The notes below the pieces were generated by a model, which worked only from the letters and a program-made list of their open reading frames with translations, was not told the origin of the DNA and ran no database searches. A DNA stretch of 64,000 nt from Planctomycetota bacterium (lineage in GTDB: Bacteria; Planctomycetota; Brocadiia; Brocadiales; Bathyanammoxibiaceae), in contig JACQVQ010000005.1 of the NCBI GenBank assembly GCA_016209685.1, positions 88,655-152,654 on the forward strand, read 5' to 3'. Both the position numbers and the translations under genes were made by a program. Positions 24,740 to 34,811 of the stretch are shown one piece after another (position 1 is the first letter of the stretch; every line of letters starts with the position of its first letter).

Positions 24740-26204
24740 TTCTTTGCCAGGCAGTGCTGCCGCCGACGCCAGCGGTGGTACCTCCTCGCAAGAGAGAAAC
24801 AAGCTCCACCCCTACTTTCCACACGTCCCCGGCTCCCATGGTCATCACCACGTCACCTTCCCTGAGCCGCGGGTATACCTCACTTGCCACACTATCCAGG
24901 CTGGATACGTACAAGGCCCTGACCTCTTCCCTCTGTGCCTCCTTCAGTAGGTCAACGGAGCTAACCGACTCCATGTCCTCCTTACTATCCCTGGCAGGAT
25001 AGATGTCCGTGAAGACCACCTCATCCGCCTCCCTGAAAGCCCTGGCGAACCTGCTAAGAAAGAACCTGGTACGGGTGTGCTGATGGGGCTGGAAGATGCA
25101 CCACAGCCTCCTCCCCTGGAAGCGTTCCTTGGCCGCTTGCAACGTAGCGCATACCTCCGTAGGGTGATGTCCATAATCGTCTATGACCGTCACCCCACGC
25201 ACCGTGTCCAGCATCTGGAACCTGCGGTTAGCCCCCCTGAATTCCTTCAAGGCCTTCTGCATGGGCTCCTTCGGCAGGCCGGCCCAATGTCCCACGGCAA
25301 TAGCCGCCAGGGCATTCTTGACGTTATGGTTACCGGGCACCCCCAGGGTAAAATCACCATAATGGTCCTCTTTGTAATATACCTTGAAAGAATTAAGTCC
25401 CCCTTCCCGGACGGGAGGCGTTGCCCTCCAGGAGGAGGCAGAACCAATGGAAAACGTCTCTACGTTACAAGGTACGTCCTGTATGGCCTTCATAATGTTC
25501 ACGTCCCCATGGGCCACTACCAGCAAACCATTTCTAGATACCCCCTGGGCAAAATTCCTGAAGGCCCCAATCACCCCTTCCAGGTCCTTATAGTAATCCA
25601 GATGGTCTTCTTCTATATTGGTTATAATCCCTACTTGGGGTCGCATATGCAGGAAGGACCTGTCATACTCACAGGCCTCTGCCACGAAATACTTACTGCT
25701 GCCCAGGCCGGAACTCCCTCCCAACCCTGGCACCTCACCTCCAATTACAAAACTGGGGTCTTCCCCCGCCTCCTTGAGGAGGGTGGCGACCATGGCGGTA
25801 GTAGTGGTCTTTCCATGGGTACCACTCACGGCAATCCCCACCTTATCTCCCATCAATGAACCCAGCATCTGGGCATATTTAATTACCTGCAGGCCAAAAC
25901 CCTTGGCCTTCTTCAGGTCTGGATTATCCTCTTGTACGGCGGCCGAGATTACTACCAGTCTAGCCTGGGGGCTGAGCCAGGAGCCGTCCTGTCTCAGGGT
26001 TATTTTGGCCCCTAACTCCTCCAGATGGAGTAGAGACTGGGAGGGTTGCATGTCGGAACCATGCACTATGCACCCGCCTTTCATAAGCACCTTAGCCATA
26101 CCGCTCATACCAGCACCACCAATCCCTATGAGATAAACCAGAGACCCCTGCAACGCCGATAGTACACCCGCCTCTAAAGCGCCTGTGGTGATAAACTCTG
26201 ACAT
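24699..26204 (-). CDS. murC: UDP-N-acetylmuramate--L-alanine ligase
   Basis: A 501-residue Mur ligase with the N-terminal YLIGIGGAGMSGMAK Rossmann loop, P-loop SGTHGKTTTTA, EACEYDRSFL and the C-terminal DDYGHHPTEV motif characteristic of MurC. It adds L-Ala to UDP-MurNAc. It overlaps the end of murG by 31 bases. A GGGGAGAGGGT ribosome site precedes the ATG. The C-terminus has a short extra Gly-rich tail. Confidence 0.94.
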   Translation of the reverse strand: MSEFITTGALEAGVLSALQGSLVYLIGIGGAGMSGMAKVLMKGGCIVHGSDMQPSQSLLHLEELGAKITLRQDGSWLSPQARLVVISAAVQEDNPDLKKAKGFGLQVIKYAQMLGSLMGDKVGIAVSGTHGKTTTTAMVATLLKEAGEDPSFVIGGEVPGLGGSSGLGSSKYFVAEACEYDRSFLHMRPQVGIITNIEEDHLDYYKDLEGVIGAFRNFAQGVSRNGLLVVAHGDVNIMKAIQDVPCNVETFSIGSASSWRATPPVREGGLNSFKVYYKEDHYGDFTLGVPGNHNVKNALAAIAVGHWAGLPKEPMQKALKEFRGANRRFQMLDTVRGVTVIDDYGHHPTEVCATLQAAKERFQGRRLWCIFQPHQHTRTRFFLSRFARAFREADEVVFTDIYPARDSKEDMESVSSVDLLKEAQREEVRALYVSSLDSVASEVYPRLREGDVVMTMGAGDVWKVGVELVSLLRGGTTAGVGGSTAWQRNGHYDGQGLKRQN

Positions 26205-27361
26205 ACCCTCTCCCCTTTTTGATGCCCGCGGTCTAACCGCCTGCCACCCTCAAGGAGTTCCAGCATGCACTGTATGACCTCCTGCGTAGCGGAAGGTTTG
26301 CCCATAGCCCTTGAGGCCTGACGCATCCCCTGGAGCCTCTCTCCATCCGTAAGGATCTCCAGGAGTAACTTCGTAAGCCCCTGGGCCGTAAGGTCCCGCT
26401 CTTTTACCACCACTGCCGCCCCTCTAGCGGCAAGTTCCTCCGCATTACTATACTGATGTCCATCGGCACTATGAGGATAAGGTATCAACACGGCAGGTAA
26501 CCCCCAGGCAGTAATCTCTGCCAGGGTAGTTGCCCCTGCCCTGGACAGTACCAGGTCAGCAGAAGAATACGCCGTGCCCATATCCACGAGAAAATCAAAC
26601 ACGCCATCCTCCATACCCAGTCTCTCGTAGGCCCTCTTCACCCTTGCATAACCCTCTTTCCCTGTGGAGTGGATAACCCGAAGCCCTGTCACCCTCTCCT
26701 TCAGTAGGGGAAGGCCTTCTATCATCACATCATTAATAGCCCTTGCCCCCTGGCTGCCTCCTAAGACCAGAAGGGTAGGGTCTTTGCCTCCCAACCCGGC
26801 TATTCCGCCTGAGGCGGATTGGTCCGCCTGAGGTGGAGTAGTAGGTTGCCGTCCAAAAAGTCCTTCCCTCAATGGAGTACCCGTAAAGCGGAGCCTCTCT
26901 CCACAAGAAAGCCACCGCTCCGAGGCCGTCCAGTGGCACAAGACAAGGCCCGCCCATGGGGCAAGAAACCTGGTCGCCTTCCCTGGCACCACGTTCTGTT
27001 CCAGCAAGAGGACGGGTACCCTTCGTATATAGGCACATATCACCGGAACCAAAGAGGCATAACCTCCTAGCCCAAAGACCACGTCCGGCCTCAGCTCTCT
27101 CCAGTACCAGAGACACCTGAGAAAACTCACCACAAAACTGATAAGGAACATTGTCATCCCGATTAAAGAACCTTTCCAGGCCCTGGCCTTTGTCTTAAAG
27201 AACTTGTAACCCTTTCCTTCCAGACACCGTTCTTCCAGGGCGTTACCCGTGCTGACAAAGCATATCTCCGCCTGGGGATAGCGTGCCTTAATCCCCTCAG
27301 CCACGGCCAGGCCAGCCATAATATGACCACCCGTTCCACCTCCAGCAAAGACAACCCTCAA
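26174..27361 (-). CDS. murG: Lipid II-forming N-acetylglucosaminyltransferase MurG
   Basis: Adds GlcNAc to lipid I at the inner face of the membrane. The N-terminal VVFAGGGTGGHIMAGLAVAE, LLEQNVVPGKATRFLAPWA and the GGSQGA plus SRAGATTLAEITAWGLPAVLIPYP nucleotide-sugar motifs are clear. The TTG at 27361 overlaps the ftsW stop as TTGA and gives the family-typical start (M)RVVFAGGGTGGH; the frame also extends to an ATG at 27397. At about 395 residues it is longer than usual, partly because residues 178-200 (PTTPPQADQSASGGIAG) translate two CCGCCTGAGGCGG-type palindromes at 26805-26837. Confidence 0.9.
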   Translation of the reverse strand: MRVVFAGGGTGGHIMAGLAVAEGIKARYPQAEICFVSTGNALEERCLEGKGYKFFKTKARAWKGSLIGMTMFLISFVVSFLRCLWYWRELRPDVVFGLGGYASLVPVICAYIRRVPVLLLEQNVVPGKATRFLAPWAGLVLCHWTASERWLSCGERLRFTGTPLREGLFGRQPTTPPQADQSASGGIAGLGGKDPTLLVLGGSQGARAINDVMIEGLPLLKERVTGLRVIHSTGKEGYARVKRAYERLGMEDGVFDFLVDMGTAYSSADLVLSRAGATTLAEITAWGLPAVLIPYPHSADGHQYSNAEELAARGAAVVVKERDLTAQGLTKLLLEILTDGERLQGMRQASRAMGKPSATQEVIQCMLELLEGGRRLDRGHQKGERVCQSLSPQAL

Positions 27362-28596
27362 GAAATCCCACGCCTTTGATAAGGGTGGCCTTTCCACCCC
27401 GGCGTCCCCCTCACCGCACCCTGGACCTTACTGGTGCAGGGCACACATGCCCCTGTAGATTTCCTCACCAAGAAGCCTGGTCTCCAGGAAAGCACTCCTT
27501 CTTTCTCCTGAGAATGTATAGAGATATTTAATAGCAGTCCCACCGCCGCCATGGAGAGTAGGAGGGAAGACCCGCCTGAGCTAATAAAAGGAAGCGGTAT
27601 CCCTTTTGTTGGCACACAACCCAGCACCACTGCCATATTAAAGGCCGCCTGGTAGCAGAGCATGAAGGTTAATCCCAGGGCAAGGATTTGCCCAAAGGTC
27701 TCGGTCGCCCTCAAAGAGACCCTTAGCCCCTGCCATGCCAGGAGGGCAAAGAGTAAGACTACGGAGAAGGTGCCTGCAAACCCCAGTTCCTCCCCCAGGG
27801 TGGCAAAGATAAAATCACCACTACACTCGGGGAGGAAAAACAGCTTCTGATAACCCTTTCCCAGGCCATCCCCAACGGGCCCACCCGAACCCAGGGCTAT
27901 CCAGGACTGGATAATGTGGTAGCCTGCCCCCGAGGCATCGCTCCAGGGGTCCATGAAGGCCAGTACCCTGGCCTTCCTGTAGGCGGCATGATGTATGAGA
28001 AGGAAGAGGATGGGGACAAGGGCCATCGCAGCGCCACCCACATAGACCCACCTGCTCCCGGCCGCTATTAAGAGCATCATGCCGAGGACGGCCATAAACC
28101 CGGCAGTACCAAAATCCGGCTCAAGTACCGTAAGGACGGTAAAGCCCATCACGGCCAGCAGGGGGAACAAGAAACCCCTCAAGAACTCTCGCATCCTCCC
28201 CTGATACTTAGAGGCCCATCTAGCCATAAATATCACCAGTACCAGCTTGGCAAACTCTGAGGGCTGAAACCCTATCATAGGCCCCAGCCTTATCCACCTC
28301 CTGGCCCCGTTCTGGAGGGTCCCTATGCCCGGAACCAGTACCAGCACGAGCCCGGAGAGGGCCAGGGCAAGCCATACGTACCACAAAGACTCCAACCTCC
28401 TGTAATCAAAACAAAGGAGACCGACCATGGCCCCTGTACCCAGGCCGAGGGCAACCATGTGCTTCAGAAGGGCAGAGGAATCACCCCTTTGTCCGAGGGA
28501 ACTAACCCAATCGGAGCTGTACACCATCACTATTCCTATCCCTAGGAGACAACCCGTCAACCCCACCACTACGCCTCCCGGCTCTGGCAACCTCAT
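27358..28596 (-). CDS. ftsW: FtsW, SEDS-family peptidoglycan polymerase
   Basis: A 412-residue membrane protein with about ten helices. SEDS motifs: GIGTLQNGARRWIRLGPMIGFQPSEFAKLVLVI, EPDFGTAG, the PECSGDFIFATLGEELGF region and GCVPTKGIPLPFISSGGSSLL at the end. It polymerises glycan strands at the septum with FtsI. Its start overlaps the mraY stop by 4 bases and its stop overlaps the murG start. Confidence 0.93.
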   Translation of the reverse strand: MRLPEPGGVVVGLTGCLLGIGIVMVYSSDWVSSLGQRGDSSALLKHMVALGLGTGAMVGLLCFDYRRLESLWYVWLALALSGLVLVLVPGIGTLQNGARRWIRLGPMIGFQPSEFAKLVLVIFMARWASKYQGRMREFLRGFLFPLLAVMGFTVLTVLEPDFGTAGFMAVLGMMLLIAAGSRWVYVGGAAMALVPILFLLIHHAAYRKARVLAFMDPWSDASGAGYHIIQSWIALGSGGPVGDGLGKGYQKLFFLPECSGDFIFATLGEELGFAGTFSVVLLFALLAWQGLRVSLRATETFGQILALGLTFMLCYQAAFNMAVVLGCVPTKGIPLPFISSGGSSLLLSMAAVGLLLNISIHSQEKEGVLSWRPGFLVRKSTGACVPCTSKVQGAVRGTPGWKGHPYQRRGIS

Positions 28597-29690
28597 AGTC
28601 CTATCCTGAAAATCAGGAGTCCCAAGAAGCCCATGACGACTGCAACTATCCAGAACCTCACAGTTATCTTGGACTCAGGCCAGCCTATGAACTGAAAATG
28701 GTGATGCAGGGGGGCACAATAAAAGACCCTCCTGCCCGACAATTTAAATACCGCCACCTGGAGAAATACCGAAAAGGCCTCCAGCATAAAGACCATCCCT
28801 ATGAGTATGAAAAGGAGTTCCTGCTTGAGCAGGAGTGCGACCACTGCCAGTACCCCTCCCACACTTAGAGAGCCGACATCCCCCATAAAGGCCTGTGCCG
28901 GAAACCCGTTGTACCATAGGAACCCCAGCCCTGAACCAACCAGGGCGGCACAAAAGACGCTGAGCTCTTTGGCCCAGGGTATATGATTAATCCCCAAAAA
29001 TAGGCTCGTCTCCCTGTCTCCCAGGGCATAGGCCACAAAGCTGAGCGACAGGCTGGCCAGTATCGTACAGCCTATGGCCAGGCCATCTAGCCCATCCGTA
29101 AGGTTTACCGCATTAGAGCTCCAGGCCACATAAAACATCGCCACTACCACGTACAGGTATCCAAGCTCTACGTCTTCCCTGAGAAAGGGCAGGTTAATGC
29201 CCGTGCCTATCCCAGAACTCTTGAAGTGCTGATATATGGCAATACCCAGGATTAGGCCCAGGGCCAGCTGAAAGGACAGTTTGGTCCTGTCACTCATGCC
29301 AAAGCAATTTTTTACGGTCAGTTTCAGATAGTCATCTGCAAAACCCAGGACGCCGAGTCCCGCGGCCGTCATAAACAGGAGACCTATGGAGTAGTCCTTG
29401 ACGTTACACCACAGGGCCGCAGAGAGGAAAAGGGCGAGGAGGATTATTATCCCCCCCATGGTAGGGGTATTCCTCTTATTTGCGTGGAGGTCACGAAGTT
29501 TTTCAGAATGGGTCTTGGACGTGTCCTCTCTCACCTGGTATTCCCCAAGCTTTCTAATAACCTTCGTCCCAAGGAGTAGACTAACCAGAAAGGCCGTAAG
29601 TGCCGCCAAACTAGCCCTTAAAACGGTATCTTCCAGAGGACTGCCAGGTATCTGTGTTGAAAACAAGTAACTGTACATGTTTAGTATCAA
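28593..29690 (-). CDS. mraY: Phospho-N-acetylmuramoyl-pentapeptide transferase
   Basis: A 365-residue membrane enzyme making lipid I. Signature segments: KRNTPTMGGIIIL, GFADDYLKL (Asp-Asp), NAVNLTDGLDGLAIG, GNPLYHR-like FLWYNGFPAQAFMGDVGSLSVGG and the HHHFQFIGWPE loop with the His cluster. Both ends overlap neighbours by 4 bases (ATGA), so translation is coupled to murF and ftsW. Confidence 0.95.
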   Translation of the reverse strand: MILNMYSYLFSTQIPGSPLEDTVLRASLAALTAFLVSLLLGTKVIRKLGEYQVREDTSKTHSEKLRDLHANKRNTPTMGGIIILLALFLSAALWCNVKDYSIGLLFMTAAGLGVLGFADDYLKLTVKNCFGMSDRTKLSFQLALGLILGIAIYQHFKSSGIGTGINLPFLREDVELGYLYVVVAMFYVAWSSNAVNLTDGLDGLAIGCTILASLSLSFVAYALGDRETSLFLGINHIPWAKELSVFCAALVGSGLGFLWYNGFPAQAFMGDVGSLSVGGVLAVVALLLKQELLFILIGMVFMLEAFSVFLQVAVFKLSGRRVFYCAPLHHHFQFIGWPESKITVRFWIVAVVMGFLGLLIFRIGL

Positions 29691-31207
29691 GCCGGCACTC
29701 TTTCTTCAGACAAGGCCAGGGCCTTATTACCATCCGCCTGGGCCATATCTGATTGAGGCTGACCTTGTAAAAAAAGTGGACTGGAGAAATGTTCTTTCAA
29801 ACGGATGCACACCTCTTCTAAACGCATGCACCTGGAACCCTTCAGGAGGACGGTATCCCCCTCCTTTAGATACGTCGTGGCTGCATTACAAACCTCATCA
29901 AGATTGTTGCAGACCTGTATCTGCCACCTTGCCATCCCGGCCTCCAGGGCACCCCTTGCCACCTCAGCGGCAAAGCGCCCCGTTACCAGGAGGAGATCTA
30001 CCTCCGCTGCCACAACCCTCTCTCCCAACTCCACGTGGAGGTCTACCGCCTCCTTCCCCAACTCTGCCATATCCCCGCAGATAAGACATTTTTGCCCGGA
30101 GACGTTCATGCGTGATAACTCCGCAAGGGCGGCAAACATACTGGCAGGATTGGCATTGTAGGCATCGTTTATAATGGTCACACCACCTACACGGTGTTTT
30201 TCCATCCTCATAGGGGGCAGACGGAAATCCGCCAACCTCAGACTGAGTTCCCCCAGGTTAAGCCCCAGACTATACCCTACCGCCAGGGCAGCCAGGGCGT
30301 TGTAAACGTTATGGATCCCTGGTGTATTCAAAAAAACTTTGTGGCGCCCATTAACGGTAAAAGAAAGCCCCCCTTCCTGCTCCTCTAGCTCGGTACCCCT
30401 GATATGCGCCCCCTCACCAAGACCAAAACTGATAAACCGTCCCGGGAAAGTCTTGGCTATCCATTGACACCACGGGTTGTCCGCATTAAATGCAAGGTAC
30501 CCACCCTGGTTGATATTCTCTATGAGCTCCGCCTTGGCCCTGGCTACCCCCTCCACGTCCCCCAACCCTTCCAGGTGTGCCTCAGAGACATTGGTAATGA
30601 CCCCAATCTCAGGTTGCGTCATCCAGGACAGCCAGCGTATCTCCCCCGGGGCACTGGTGCCCATCTCAATAACCGCCAGCTCATGGTAGGGCTCCATTTG
30701 AAAGAGGCTTAAGGGTACGCCCACAAAATTGTTATAATTCCCAGGAGAGCTAACCATACGGAAGGAAGGGGAAAGGAGGTGATGCAGCATCTCCTTTGTG
30801 CTGGTCTTGCCATTGGTACCAGTAACTGCTACTACCTTCACAGGGAGCTTTTCTTTGTAGTATCTGGCCAGCCTGCCCAGGGCCTCTATGGTATCCTTTA
30901 CCTCCACTACCAGGACGTTGGCCAGGACGTCTGAAGGAACGTCACCTACATCCCTTGAGATTAGAAGGCCCCCTGCCCCTTTTGCCAGGGCCTGAGGTAT
31001 AAAGGCATGACCGTCGTACTTCTTCCCGGAGATGGCCACAAAGAGTTCCCCTGCCTTTAGGAGCCTTGTGTCCGTGGACACCCCGCTCAAGAGGAAGTCC
31101 TTTTTACCGCCCTTGTGAATGCCTTTAACTGCCTCTACAATCTCCCAACCCCAGAGGGCTTCCATCAGGTCTCTCCCATGCAGGGGTCTCTGATTAATCA
31201 GGGACAC
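29687..31207 (-). CDS. murF: UDP-MurNAc-tripeptide--D-alanyl-D-alanine ligase
   Basis: A 506-residue Mur ligase that adds D-Ala-D-Ala. P-loop VTGTNGKTSTKEML, the NYNNFVGVPL segment specific to MurF, EMGTSAPGEI, and INDAYNANPASM in the C-terminal domain. It follows the small CxxC protein on the minus strand. The C-terminal 35 residues (QGQPQSDMAQADGNKAL) are weakly conserved. Confidence 0.94.
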   Translation of the reverse strand: MSLINQRPLHGRDLMEALWGWEIVEAVKGIHKGGKKDFLLSGVSTDTRLLKAGELFVAISGKKYDGHAFIPQALAKGAGGLLISRDVGDVPSDVLANVLVVEVKDTIEALGRLARYYKEKLPVKVVAVTGTNGKTSTKEMLHHLLSPSFRMVSSPGNYNNFVGVPLSLFQMEPYHELAVIEMGTSAPGEIRWLSWMTQPEIGVITNVSEAHLEGLGDVEGVARAKAELIENINQGGYLAFNADNPWCQWIAKTFPGRFISFGLGEGAHIRGTELEEQEGGLSFTVNGRHKVFLNTPGIHNVYNALAALAVGYSLGLNLGELSLRLADFRLPPMRMEKHRVGGVTIINDAYNANPASMFAALAELSRMNVSGQKCLICGDMAELGKEAVDLHVELGERVVAAEVDLLLVTGRFAAEVARGALEAGMARWQIQVCNNLDEVCNAATTYLKEGDTVLLKGSRCMRLEEVCIRLKEHFSSPLFLQGQPQSDMAQADGNKALALSEERVPA

Positions 31208-31223
31208 CCTGCGACTGTCTTAC

Positions 31224-31433
31224 TTATTCCCGCGAGGCACCGGCGGATGACAGCACCGCAGACATTAGCGGCCGCTCCGCAGACGCCATCAAGGCCTCTT
31301 CCTCACAGTGAGGACAAACCACATGAATTACGTCCACTCCTGTCTCTCTCACTAATGCCCTGAATTCAAGAGAGGTGTCTATCCACTCCCCAAACTTTTT
31401 TACCCTATCACATACCTTGCATTCTAAGAGCAT
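31224..31433 (-). CDS. Small cysteine-pair protein between murE and murF
   Basis: A 69-residue protein with CKVC near the start and CPHC in the middle, spaced as in a zinc ribbon with a long central helix (GEWIDTSLEFRALVRETG). GGAGGTAAGG lies upstream of the ATG. It sits inside an otherwise tightly packed dcw operon, only 17 bases from murF, so it is surely cotranscribed. I do not recognise a family. Confidence 0.65.
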   Translation of the reverse strand: MLLECKVCDRVKKFGEWIDTSLEFRALVRETGVDVIHVVCPHCEEEALMASAERPLMSAVLSSAGASRE

Positions 31434-31468
31434 CTCAGTCCTTACCTCCGTCTAAACATTAGACATGC

Positions 31469-31496
31469 GTAGGGGCGAACGGCCGTTCGCCCCTAC
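31469..31496. repeat. GTAGGGGC-type palindrome supplying the murE stop
   Basis: Perfect 14-bp arms with core GAACGG/CCGTTC. On the minus strand the terminal GTAG provides part of the murE stop codon (31498-31496). Confidence 0.9.
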
Positions 31497-33043
31497 TATA
31501 GAGACCCTGCATGCTGTAATTCCTCCACCGCTAGGGGAATGGCCTCTGCCGCCTTTCCCCTGGCGGTCCCCTTAGAGAGCACCTGTCTCACTACCTCCAC
31601 ATCATCAAAGGGGATAATGAGTTTCCCCAGGTCCTGGGTCTGCTCATGCCCCTTACCGGCTATAAGTACCACGTCTCCCTTTACGGCCTGGGAAAGGGCC
31701 TGCTCTATGGCCAGGCGTCTGTCTGGCTCTACCCTGTAAGACTTGCCACTGATGCCCCTCTCTATCTCCTTGATAATCTGCATGGGAGGCTCACTGCGGG
31801 GATTGTCACTGGTAAGCCAGAAGCGGTCTGCATACCTCTCTGCCATCTGGCCCATCAGCGGCCTTTTCCCCCTGTCCCTATCCCCACCGCACCCAAAGAC
31901 CAGCAGCAGGCGGTTCTCCACCAGCGGTCTCAGGGTCTCCAGTGCCACCTCCAGGGCATGGGGGGTGTGCGCGTAGTCTATAAAAATATGGAAACCCGGC
32001 ACTGGTATCCGCTCTAGCCTCCCCGGAGGGCACTCCAGGGATTCTACCCCTCTCTTAATCTCTGATAGCCCTATACCCAGGGCATGTGCGGTCGTAGATG
32101 CGGCCAGCAGATTATAGAAGTTGTATTTTCCAATTAGAGGGAACCTCACCAGCAGTTCTTCCTTCCCATCTGAGAGCATCACCTCTGTCCCCTCCAGGGA
32201 GGCGCCCTGAATCTCTCCCCGTATCCCCTTATTAGCTTTTGGATAGTACCAGAGTACCTGGGCCCTGGTCTGCTGGGCCAGGTACTGGCTGGACGCATCT
32301 TCTGCATTAAGCACCGCTACGGCCTCGGGAGAAAGGCTGCGGAAGAGAATGGCCTTGGCCTCCCTATAGGTCTCCATATCTTTGTGATAGTCCAGGTGTT
32401 CCTGGCTTAGATTGGTGAAGATGGCCGCCTTAAAATCTATCCCATGCACCCTGTGTTGTGTCAGGGCATGGGAGGAGACTTCCATGACCACGTGAGTAAC
32501 CCCGGAGGTCCACATCTCTTTGAAGAGGCCGTGGAGTTCCAGGGATTCCGGGGTAGTGTGGCTGGAGGGTATGCACCTCTGGCCGGTAGAACACGTTACA
32601 GTCCCTATAAGGCCCACCTTCTTTCCAGAGGCCTCCAGGATGGAGCGAAGGAGGTAAGAGATGGTAGTCTTACCATTAGTGCCAGTAATGCCTATAAAGG
32701 TTAGATACTTTGAAGGCTCCCCATAGAAACGACTGGAGAGACAGGCCAGGGCCTTTCTGGAGGAGGGGACCACTATCTGGGTAAGGCTACCGGGGACGGG
32801 TAGTGCATCCTGCAGATTCGCCGTGGCTGGCTTCTCTGTAACCAGGGCTACTGCCCCCCTTTCCACGGCCTCGCGAAGAAAGGTGTGCCCGTCGGCCTTA
32901 GAGCCCGGTACGGCCACGAATAGGTAGCCAGGTCTCACCTTGCGGGAGTCATAGGCTATTCCAATTATGTCCCTCTCCTGGAAGTCAAAAACCCTAACCC
33001 CTTCCAGTCCGTCTAAGGCAGAACAAAGCCTGCTGAGCTTCAT
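31496..33043 (-). CDS. murE: UDP-MurNAc-L-Ala-D-Glu--meso-diaminopimelate ligase
   Basis: A 515-residue Mur ligase. P-loop GITGTNGKTTISYLL, the carbamoylated-Lys region EVSSHALTQHRV, DYAHTPHALEVAL and, in the C-terminal domain, TSDNPRSEPP. DNPR is the motif that selects meso-diaminopimelate, so the wall is of the DAP type. Its stop codon comes from the palindrome at 31469-31496. Confidence 0.95.
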   Translation of the reverse strand: MKLSRLCSALDGLEGVRVFDFQERDIIGIAYDSRKVRPGYLFVAVPGSKADGHTFLREAVERGAVALVTEKPATANLQDALPVPGSLTQIVVPSSRKALACLSSRFYGEPSKYLTFIGITGTNGKTTISYLLRSILEASGKKVGLIGTVTCSTGQRCIPSSHTTPESLELHGLFKEMWTSGVTHVVMEVSSHALTQHRVHGIDFKAAIFTNLSQEHLDYHKDMETYREAKAILFRSLSPEAVAVLNAEDASSQYLAQQTRAQVLWYYPKANKGIRGEIQGASLEGTEVMLSDGKEELLVRFPLIGKYNFYNLLAASTTAHALGIGLSEIKRGVESLECPPGRLERIPVPGFHIFIDYAHTPHALEVALETLRPLVENRLLLVFGCGGDRDRGKRPLMGQMAERYADRFWLTSDNPRSEPPMQIIKEIERGISGKSYRVEPDRRLAIEQALSQAVKGDVVLIAGKGHEQTQDLGKLIIPFDDVEVVRQVLSKGTARGKAAEAIPLAVEELQHAGSL

Positions 33044-33059
33044 GGCTCCTCCTAAAACC

Positions 33060-33134
33060 AGGGATTAGGGGTCAGGGATTAGGGACCAGGGAAAAAGATT
33101 GCTAACCCCTGGCCCCTGACCCCTAACCCCTAGT
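33060..33134. repeat. GGGATTAGGGGTCAGGG dyad repeat
   Basis: AGGGATTAGGG words on the left face CCCCTAACCCC words on the right across an A/T-rich centre, forming an imperfect hairpin between ftsI and murE. Confidence 0.75.
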
Positions 33135-33137
33135 TCG

Positions 33138-34811
33138 CTATCCCATGGCGCAGTAGACGCCAGTCTCTAAATAATTCAAAGACCTCCTGATAATCTCCCT
33201 TACTACTGGAGCAGACACTGTACCACCGTAGTGGGCCCCGCGGGGCTCGTCTATCATCACTAACACACAGAGCCTGGGTTTTTCTGACGGGGCATACCCT
33301 ATGAAAGAACTGACGTAGCCTGCTCCACCATAACCACTGCCATCCGACCTGGGTTTCTCGGCAGTACCCGTCTTTCCAGCCACGGCGTACTCCGTAAGGC
33401 CGGCCTTCTTTCCCGTCCCTTCCTCCACTACCCTGGTAAGGATGCGGGTTATCTGACGTGCCATATCTTCATTCAAGACCCGATGCACATACCTGGGTTC
33501 AAACCGTTTTGTCTCTCCGCCCTTACTATCGCCCAGGGCCAGTACAATCCTTGGTCTAACTAGATTCCCTCCGTTAGCCAGGGCACAGAAGGCCGTGGTT
33601 AGTTGTAGCGGGGTTACCGTCACCTCGTGTCCCATGGCTATAGAGGCAAGGGAAAGGCTTGTCCACTTGGAGAGGGGGTACAAGACACCTGATGTCTCTC
33701 CAGGAATCTCTATCCCCGTGGGGGTACCGAGGCCGAAGAGCCTTAAATCGCCGTAGAGCTTGCTGGGTCCCTCTAACATGGCCAACTGGGCCATGCCGAT
33801 ATTACTGGAGTAGACGATAATCTCTTCCAGGGTGAGGTTTCCGTAAGGGTGGACATCGTGCAGTACGCGCCTCCCGATGGGGAAGACCCCGTTGTGGCAG
33901 AAGAAGACGTCGGAGGGACGGGCAAGCCCACGCTTCAATACCCCGCTGACTACTAGAGGCTTAATAAGAGAACCTGGCTCGTAACAATCGGTTACTATCC
34001 TGTTCCTGCGATGCTCCGGGGACGAATCCTGAAAACGGTTGGGGTCAAAGGTGGGGCGGTTGGACATGGCCAGGACATCCCCTGTCTGTGGGTCTATGGC
34101 TACGGCCATAGCAGACTGGGGACTCCATTGCTCGCAGGCCCTATCCAGCTCTTCTTCCAGGATGTGCTGTATGGTTACGTCCACGGTAAGGGTAACGTTA
34201 TTGCCGTCTTGAGGGGCGCTTAAAACTGTCCCACCCGTAAAGATGGGCCTCTGCAACCCGTCCTGAGCGGTCACCATGTATCCGGGGGCACCTGCAAGCT
34301 CCCTGTCAAAGACCAACTCAATCCCCTCCAGCCCCCTTCCATCAATATCCACAATGCCAAGCACCTGGCTCAGGAGGCTACCACACGGATAAGACCTGAT
34401 AGTCTCAGGGAGTACGCCTACGCCCTTTATTGCCAGGTCCTTAACGTCCTGTATCTCCTTAGGGCTGGCCTTTCTCTTAAGCCATACAAACCTCTTTTCC
34501 TTGTCAAGGAGGGTCTGCACCTTATCTGGCCCCATCCCCAGGACCTTGGCAAGACCTTTAGAGACCTCCTCTTTATCCTCTGCCTCTGCGGGGTTGGCAT
34601 ATACAGAGTTTACCTGCAGGGTCTGGGCAAGCGCCTTCCCGTGACGGTCAAGGATGTCGCCCCTGCGGGCCGGTATCTCTATCCTCTTAGAGTGCTGTGC
34701 CTCCGCCAGGGCATCGTATTTCCTGTGCTCCAGTATCTGGATGCGACCAAGCTGTATCGCCAGGCCCAGATAGGACACAAAAAGTATTATTATGAAAAGA
34801 TACGTCCTCAT
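33138..34811 (-). CDS. ftsI: Peptidoglycan transpeptidase FtsI (class B PBP)
   Basis: About 557 residues from ATG 34811, which overlaps the stop of the preceding small gene as ATGA. A single membrane helix (YLFIIILFVSYLGLAIQLG) is followed by the dimerisation domain (RRGDILDRHGKALA) and the transpeptidase domain with SLIK (SxxK nucleophile), SSN and KTGT motifs. It cross-links septal peptidoglycan and partners FtsW. The frame is open upstream to 34877, but that part reads through a CCGCCTCAGGCGG palindrome. Confidence 0.93.
   Translation of the reverse strand: MRTYLFIIILFVSYLGLAIQLGRIQILEHRKYDALAEAQHSKRIEIPARRGDILDRHGKALAQTLQVNSVYANPAEAEDKEEVSKGLAKVLGMGPDKVQTLLDKEKRFVWLKRKASPKEIQDVKDLAIKGVGVLPETIRSYPCGSLLSQVLGIVDIDGRGLEGIELVFDRELAGAPGYMVTAQDGLQRPIFTGGTVLSAPQDGNNVTLTVDVTIQHILEEELDRACEQWSPQSAMAVAIDPQTGDVLAMSNRPTFDPNRFQDSSPEHRRNRIVTDCYEPGSLIKPLVVSGVLKRGLARPSDVFFCHNGVFPIGRRVLHDVHPYGNLTLEEIIVYSSNIGMAQLAMLEGPSKLYGDLRLFGLGTPTGIEIPGETSGVLYPLSKWTSLSLASIAMGHEVTVTPLQLTTAFCALANGGNLVRPRIVLALGDSKGGETKRFEPRYVHRVLNEDMARQITRILTRVVEEGTGKKAGLTEYAVAGKTGTAEKPRSDGSGYGGAGYVSSFIGYAPSEKPRLCVLVMIDEPRGAHYGGTVSAPVVREIIRRSLNYLETGVYCAMG

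Noticed and set aside
25077-25859. 260-residue open frame on the plus strand
   Set aside because: Antisense to murC with no family features.
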